Source: Burkholderiaceae bacterium (GTDB taxonomy: Bacteria > Pseudomonadota > Gammaproteobacteria > Burkholderiales > Burkholderiaceae). Taken from it: a DNA stretch of 15,710 bases. The position numbers and the translations under genes are program-made. Shown piece by piece: positions 12,204-15,710 of the stretch (position 1 is its first letter; each line of letters starts with the position of its first letter). Location of the stretch: NCBI GenBank assembly GCA_947372155.1, contig CANBSM010000155.1:1-15710 (forward strand), in the 5' to 3' direction. Under the pieces are notes generated by a model. That model was not told the DNA's origin and did not search any database. It saw only the letters and a list, made by a program, of their open reading frames with translations.

Positions 12204-14030
12204 ATGCCAGTCGATTTCAGTAAAGAAGACTTAAACAAAGTGGCTGATACTCCTCAGAGCCCATCGAGGCGTAATTTACTTACCTCTGGAGCTGCTGCAT
12301 TGGGCGCTGGTTTATTGCCGGCGGGTATGCCAAATGCACAGGCTCAGACGTACCCAGATAGGCCGGCCCCCATTGCCCCCAATACCCCACCCGCAGGTTA
12401 CAACATCCTCTTTGTTTTGGTAGACCAAGAGCACTTTTTCCCCAAGTGGCCAATTCCGGTTCCTGCGCGAGAGGCTATTAAAAAGAAAGCCATCACCTTT
12501 ACTAATCATCAGTCAGCATCGATGCAGTGTTCTTCAGCGCGTTCAGTAATTTACACTGGACTACACATTCAGCATTCAGGTATTTTTGATAACCTCAATT
12601 TTCTGTGGCAGCCTGACTTGTCTCACAACGTTAAAACGATTGGCCATCGCTTATCTGAGTTAGGTTATCACTCAGCCTATCAAGGCAAGTGGCATCTCTC
12701 GGCCAATATGGATGTCGTTAAAAAAGCATATGACGCTCCGATGGATAAGTACCGCAAGATTATTAAATCCTATGGGTTTGATGATTTCTTGGGAGTTGGC
12801 GATATCGTTGATCAACAGCAGGGCGGCTATACCTTTGATAAGTTAACCCTTTCATCTGCTGTTGGCTGGTTGAGAAACGAAGGTCAGGAACTCCGGGCTA
12901 AAAAGCAACCTTGGTACTTGGCGGTCAATATTGTGAATCCGCATGACGTGACTTATGTGAATTCTGATTTACCTGGCAAGCCAGTGCAGGGCGCTAAACA
13001 TGCCATGACGATATTGCCACCGCCAACAATTGATTTATATAAAGCCACTTGGGATAACTACCCACTTCCTGAAAGTCGCCATCAAGCACTTGATGCGCCC
13101 GGCAGACCTAAAGCCCATAAGCTATACCAGGAGATTTGGGACTTGCTGATGGGCCCATGGCCAAATGAGGATCGTCGCTGGAGACTCTTGCTCGACTATT
13201 ACTTCAATTGCATGCGTGATAGTGATGAAAACGTTGCGGCCGTAATGCAAGGTCTTAAAGATAGCGGCATGGAAGACAACACGATTGTGATCTTCACTGC
13301 TGACCATGGAGAACTCGGTGGGTCTCACCAAATGCGAGGTAAGGGTACCACCGCTTACAAAGAGCAGAACCATGTTCCGCTGATGATTATTCATCCGGCC
13401 TACCCGGGCGGCAAAGAGTGTCAGGCAGTTACCTCGCAGATTGACTTAGCAACGACAATTTTGGCAATGACTGGTAAAGATCCTAAGAGTGTTGCAAAAG
13501 CTTCAGAGGGGCTGAAGGGTAAAGATTTAACTCCGTTATTTAAAGAACCTGAAAAAGCTAAGGTCGATTCAGCAAGGCCGGCTTCTTTATTCAACTTCAA
13601 CATGCTGATGTTTACAAGTTGGTTCTGGGCAGAAAAAACTTACTCTTGGCTAATGTCTGGTAAATATGACTATAAAGAGTCGGCGAGAATTTTAAATGCG
13701 CATCAACCCAATTTTGCTAATCGGGTAGGTATTCGTAGCGTATTTGATGGAAGATATCGTTTTTCAAGATACTTCTCGCCTCTGCAGTTTAATACCCCCA
13801 CTACTATGGAAGAGATGTTGGCGAAGAACGATCTGGAACTTTTTGACCTTCAAAATGATCCAAATGAAATGAATAACTTAGCCATGGACCCTAAAAAGAA
13901 TGGCGATTTGATCATGGCAATGAATAAGGTCATGAATGAGCGTATTGCCCAAGAAGTTGGGGTAGATGATGGTAGTTTCTTGCCGATTAGAAATGGCAGG
14001 TGGCATGTAGCTAAGCAAGATCAGAGATAG
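12204..14030 (+). CDS. Tat-exported sulfatase-family hydrolase with atypical active-site motif
   Basis: A 608-residue protein of the alkaline phosphatase/sulfatase superfamily. The N-terminus has a twin-arginine signal (SRRNLL at 21-26, then an Ala/Gly/Leu-rich core, probable cleavage after AQA at about 47), so it is exported folded to the periplasm. Family landmarks are VLVDQEH (71-77), CSSARS...TGLH (109-121), GKWHL (161-165) and FTADHGE (364-370) with a following KGTTAYKE. Classical sulfatases have CxPxR, whose Cys becomes formylglycine; here it is Cys109-Ser-Ser-Ala-Arg113. The usual Asp-Asp metal pair near the N-terminus is Asp74-Gln75. The enzyme may cleave sulfate or phosph(on)ate esters, and the substrate is unknown. 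A good AGGGA ribosome site precedes the ATG. No maturase is encoded in the window. Confidence 0.85.
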   Translation: MPVDFSKEDLNKVADTPQSPSRRNLLTSGAAALGAGLLPAGMPNAQAQTYPDRPAPIAPNTPPAGYNILFVLVDQEHFFPKWPIPVPAREAIKKKAITFTNHQSASMQCSSARSVIYTGLHIQHSGIFDNLNFLWQPDLSHNVKTIGHRLSELGYHSAYQGKWHLSANMDVVKKAYDAPMDKYRKIIKSYGFDDFLGVGDIVDQQQGGYTFDKLTLSSAVGWLRNEGQELRAKKQPWYLAVNIVNPHDVTYVNSDLPGKPVQGAKHAMTILPPPTIDLYKATWDNYPLPESRHQALDAPGRPKAHKLYQEIWDLLMGPWPNEDRRWRLLLDYYFNCMRDSDENVAAVMQGLKDSGMEDNTIVIFTADHGELGGSHQMRGKGTTAYKEQNHVPLMIIHPAYPGGKECQAVTSQIDLATTILAMTGKDPKSVAKASEGLKGKDLTPLFKEPEKAKVDSARPASLFNFNMLMFTSWFWAEKTYSWLMSGKYDYKESARILNAHQPNFANRVGIRSVFDGRYRFSRYFSPLQFNTPTTMEEMLAKNDLELFDLQNDPNEMNNLAMDPKKNGDLIMAMNKVMNERIAQEVGVDDGSFLPIRNGRWHVAKQDQR

Positions 14031-14057
14031 AGGTTCTTAAATCGAAAAGCTGAGCTA

Positions 14058-14432
14058 CTAATTATAAATTCCCAACAAGATCCAAATCATTAAAAAAATG
14101 CCGCCAATAGTAATCGTGAAGCCTGCTATTGGCCCCATTGCAAAAAAGTAGCGAGTGGGAAGTTCTTCGAGAGGAAGGCTTTTGATAAAGCGTTTGTGAT
14201 GAACGGCGGATTGGAAGGCAATAAATGCACCAAGCAGGATAAAAGATAAACCAACGAATTCTGAAATGAGATAGTGAATGTTATTAATGTGATTTGGTAA
14301 GTCAATATTTTTCATGAAGGCATAACGCTCTAGCGCAAAGCCGAGCGCAATAAAAGCGAGCGCAGATCTTTGCCAGGACAGCATAGTCCTTTCAGCTGAA
14401 AAATATAAATTGGCTTCGTTTGCAATAGACAT
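14058..14432 (-). CDS. DUF202 family small membrane protein
   Basis: It has 124 residues with three likely membrane helices (about 20-38, 55-76 and 97-121). The N-terminal ERTMLSWQRSALAFIALGF (14-32) is the signature of DUF202/YidH-type inner-membrane proteins, whose function is not established. The gene converges on the sulfatase gene with 27 bases between the stops and diverges from the outer-membrane protein gene. No clear ribosome site or terminator was seen. Confidence 0.85.
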   Translation of the reverse strand: MSIANEANLYFSAERTMLSWQRSALAFIALGFALERYAFMKNIDLPNHINNIHYLISEFVGLSFILLGAFIAFQSAVHHKRFIKSLPLEELPTRYFFAMGPIAGFTITIGGIFLMIWILLGIYN

Positions 14433-14532
14433 TTTAAATATTGAGGGTTAATGGAAGCAAATACATTAGTTGAAAAATGAAGTTTTGGTGTAACGATATT
14501 TTAATAAGCAAACTTCTTAAATGGAATGGTAT

Positions 14533-15243
14533 ATGCAATGTTTTAGACTTCGTTTCGCTAAAAAACAATTGTTATTCAGTATAGTGGTGAGCTCATTTGC
14601 CGGGACAGTCGTAGCACAGTCGGCCTTTGAGGGCTTTTCTGCTCAAGTTGGCGTCGGATATGAAAATGACTCATTAACATCCCGAAGCTTCACTACTTCA
14701 GGGGCCACAAATGGAGCCCCAAATGGAACTGTCTCAGGCGCAAGCTCCTCTGGCGGTGGTTTTGCTGGTGTAATTGGCGTGGGCTATAACTTTTCTATAG
14801 CGCCTAATTGGCTGATGGGAATTGGGGCTGATTACGCACCCACCAATATGAGCACTTCTACTCAGCAGAGTTACTATGGCGCTATTGCAAGTAATAACTA
14901 TAAAGTGAGCAATAGATATAGCATCTACATAACTCCTGGCTATCAAATTGATATAGATAAATTGCTTTATTTAAAGGCTGGTTATAGCGTTGAAACTATT
15001 GCCTGGCAGGCCCAAGCTGGGCCGCCCGGCGCTGTAAACAGCAACAGTAATCAAGGGGGCTATGTTGCAGGTTTCGGTTACAAGCAACTCCTTGATAAAA
15101 ATTTATATATTTTTGGTGAGGGTAATTACTATTCCTACTCAAGCTATAAAGCAAGCTCAATCAATCCGAGTAGCGGCAGTTTTATCCCGAGTCAAACCCC
15201 ATCAGCCCATCAATTTTTGCTTGGCATTGGATATAAGTTCTAG
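14533..15243 (+). CDS. Outer-membrane beta-barrel protein (OmpA/Opa-like porin fold)
   Basis: From ATG 14533 it has 236 residues. A signal peptide (MQCFRLRFAKKQLLF... VVA) precedes QSAFEG. The mature protein shows alternating amphipathic strands rich in Gly, Tyr and Ser (AQVGVGYEND, GVIGVGYNFS, YITPGYQIDI, LKAGYSVETI, YVAGFGYKQL) and ends in FLLGIGYKF. The terminal Phe is the typical recognition signal for the barrel assembly machinery. Size and strand pattern fit an eight-stranded small barrel. An in-frame ATG at 14521 would add four residues (MEWY). The later start was preferred because a GGA lies a suitable distance upstream and the signal peptide then begins with the basic stretch. Long Ser/Thr/Gly loops (for example about 48-70) would face the exterior. 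Confidence 0.82.
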   Translation: MQCFRLRFAKKQLLFSIVVSSFAGTVVAQSAFEGFSAQVGVGYENDSLTSRSFTTSGATNGAPNGTVSGASSSGGGFAGVIGVGYNFSIAPNWLMGIGADYAPTNMSTSTQQSYYGAIASNNYKVSNRYSIYITPGYQIDIDKLLYLKAGYSVETIAWQAQAGPPGAVNSNSNQGGYVAGFGYKQLLDKNLYIFGEGNYYSYSSYKASSINPSSGSFIPSQTPSAHQFLLGIGYKF

Positions 15244-15285
15244 CAAAGTCATGCACCCTGTATCCCAGTCCATTCGATCAGAATT

Positions 15286-15329
15286 TTCTTGCCAATATTT
15301 AATGGTAGGCGGTAATTTTCGGGCAAGAA
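15286..15329. repeat. Inverted repeat behind the beta-barrel gene
   Basis: TTCTTGCC (15286-15293) and GGCAAGAA (15322-15329) form an 8-bp stem with a 28-base loop. No T tract follows directly, so a terminator role is doubtful. Confidence 0.35.
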
Positions 15330-15345
15330 TCAATGATAAAAAGTG

Positions 15346-15367
15346 CCCCCTTAAGTCGGGGAATATT
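15346..15367. promoter_or_regulatory. Degenerate third copy of the shared inverted repeat, before the last lipoprotein gene
   Basis: The C run and CTTAAGTC-GGGGAATATT resemble site 1 (CCC-CTTAAAGA-GGGATATT), with the same 8-base spacer and the CTTAA bases in it. The left A/T arm is not conserved. It lies about 95 bases before the ATG at 15460. A small GCCC-TTA-GGGC hairpin (15393-15403) lies between. Confidence 0.3.
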
Positions 15368-15459
15368 TTGGTGCAATATCAGCCGTTTTATTGCCCTTAG
15401 GGCTAACTTTTCCTGTATAACTATTAATGCAATTAAAACCACCTTCTCAAAGGCTATCC

Positions 15460-15710
15460 ATGAAATTCAGAATTCTGAGCGCATTGTCACTTGCCTCTAT
15501 TGTGCTTGCTATAGCCGCATGTAGCGGGAGTAGCAGTAGTACAACAGCATCCACCACTTCCACCGGTCAAGTAGTAGACAGTCCTGTAGTTGGCTTAGCC
15601 TATAAATGTGGCTCTTCAACTGGATTCACAGATGCAACTGGTGGCTACACTTATACAAAAGGTGACAGTTGTACATTCTCGGTCGGTAACGTTACTGTTG
15701 GAACTCTTTC
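15460..15710 (+). CDS. Lipoprotein of unknown function, N-terminal part (cut by window end)
   Basis: The ATG at 15460 follows an AGG ribosome site (15451-15453) and opens a frame that runs off the window after 83 codons. The product begins with a lipoprotein signal peptide (MKFRILSALS... AIAAC, lipid-bearing Cys21), then a Ser/Thr-rich linker (22-35). VVDSPVVGLAY, GFTDATGGYTY and a CTFSVGNV segment follow, a pattern seen at the start of many surface lipoproteins and carboxypeptidase-like beta-sandwich domains. Ser at +2 suits outer-membrane sorting. Two cysteines (in YKCGSS and DSCTFS) could form a disulfide. The function cannot be told without the remainder. Confidence 0.75.
   Translation, partial: MKFRILSALSLASIVLAIAACSGSSSSTTASTTSTGQVVDSPVVGLAYKCGSSTGFTDATGGYTYTKGDSCTFSVGNVTVGTL

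Noticed and set aside
15062..15524. Two overlapping forward frames covering the end of the beta-barrel gene and the following spacer.
   Set aside because: They overlap the barrel or the lipoprotein start in other frames and show no ribosome site or protein-like pattern.
1..15710. Mobile element or prophage origin for the cluster.
   Set aside because: No transposase, integrase, terminal inverted repeats or phage genes are visible. Transfer cannot be excluded but has no direct support.

Overview
The window looks like a chromosomal segment of a free-living betaproteobacterium, most likely a Burkholderiaceae member such as Polynucleobacter. This rests on moderate A+T content, a short genome-like layout with intrinsic terminators ending in GGTGGTTTTTT, and protein types recalled from that group (cyanase, FixL-type PAS protein, DUF202 protein, Tat-exported sulfatase). 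The organism is an inference and was not tested by any search.

Left part (1-4941). The 3' end of a cyanase gene and its terminator are followed by a stand-alone PAS-domain protein. A 601-base non-coding stretch comes next and contains a second copy of the same terminator; a small RNA may lie there. Then come a multi-pass membrane histidine kinase (1234-2697), a FixJ/NarL-type response regulator (2821-3453) and an APC-family amino-acid permease (3602-4879), which ends at a strong bidirectional terminator.

Centre (4995-12097). A periplasmic DsbA-like thiol oxidoreductase (CPYC) is transcribed leftward. Divergent from it is the main attraction: nine head-to-tail genes for small exported proteins (P1-P9, 5960-10231), a Ser-rich lipoprotein (10259-11542) and a tenth copy (P10, 11595-12026). 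All ten have a signal peptide ending in AQTW and exactly ten cysteines in the mature chain. They share a GCWNP...C-x-x-C-G-x-GGT core, and nine end in GGFSTN. The spacer between consecutive copies is exactly 30 bases in seven of eight cases. No known family is recognised. The same inverted repeat, ATATCCC-N8-GGGATAT, lies in front of the response-regulator gene and in the dsb/P1 divergent region, each at the same distance from a plausible -10 box. The simplest model is that the two-component system switches on the cysteine-rich cluster, that the Dsb-like enzyme forms its disulfides, and that the lipoprotein helps place the products at the cell surface. This model is inference.

Right part (12204-15710). 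A Tat-exported sulfatase-family hydrolase with a non-canonical active-site motif faces a small DUF202 membrane protein on the other strand. An outer-membrane beta-barrel protein follows, and then the start of a lipoprotein cut by the window edge. That last gene is preceded by a degenerate version of the shared inverted repeat. No transposase, integrase, rRNA, functional tRNA or CRISPR array was found.
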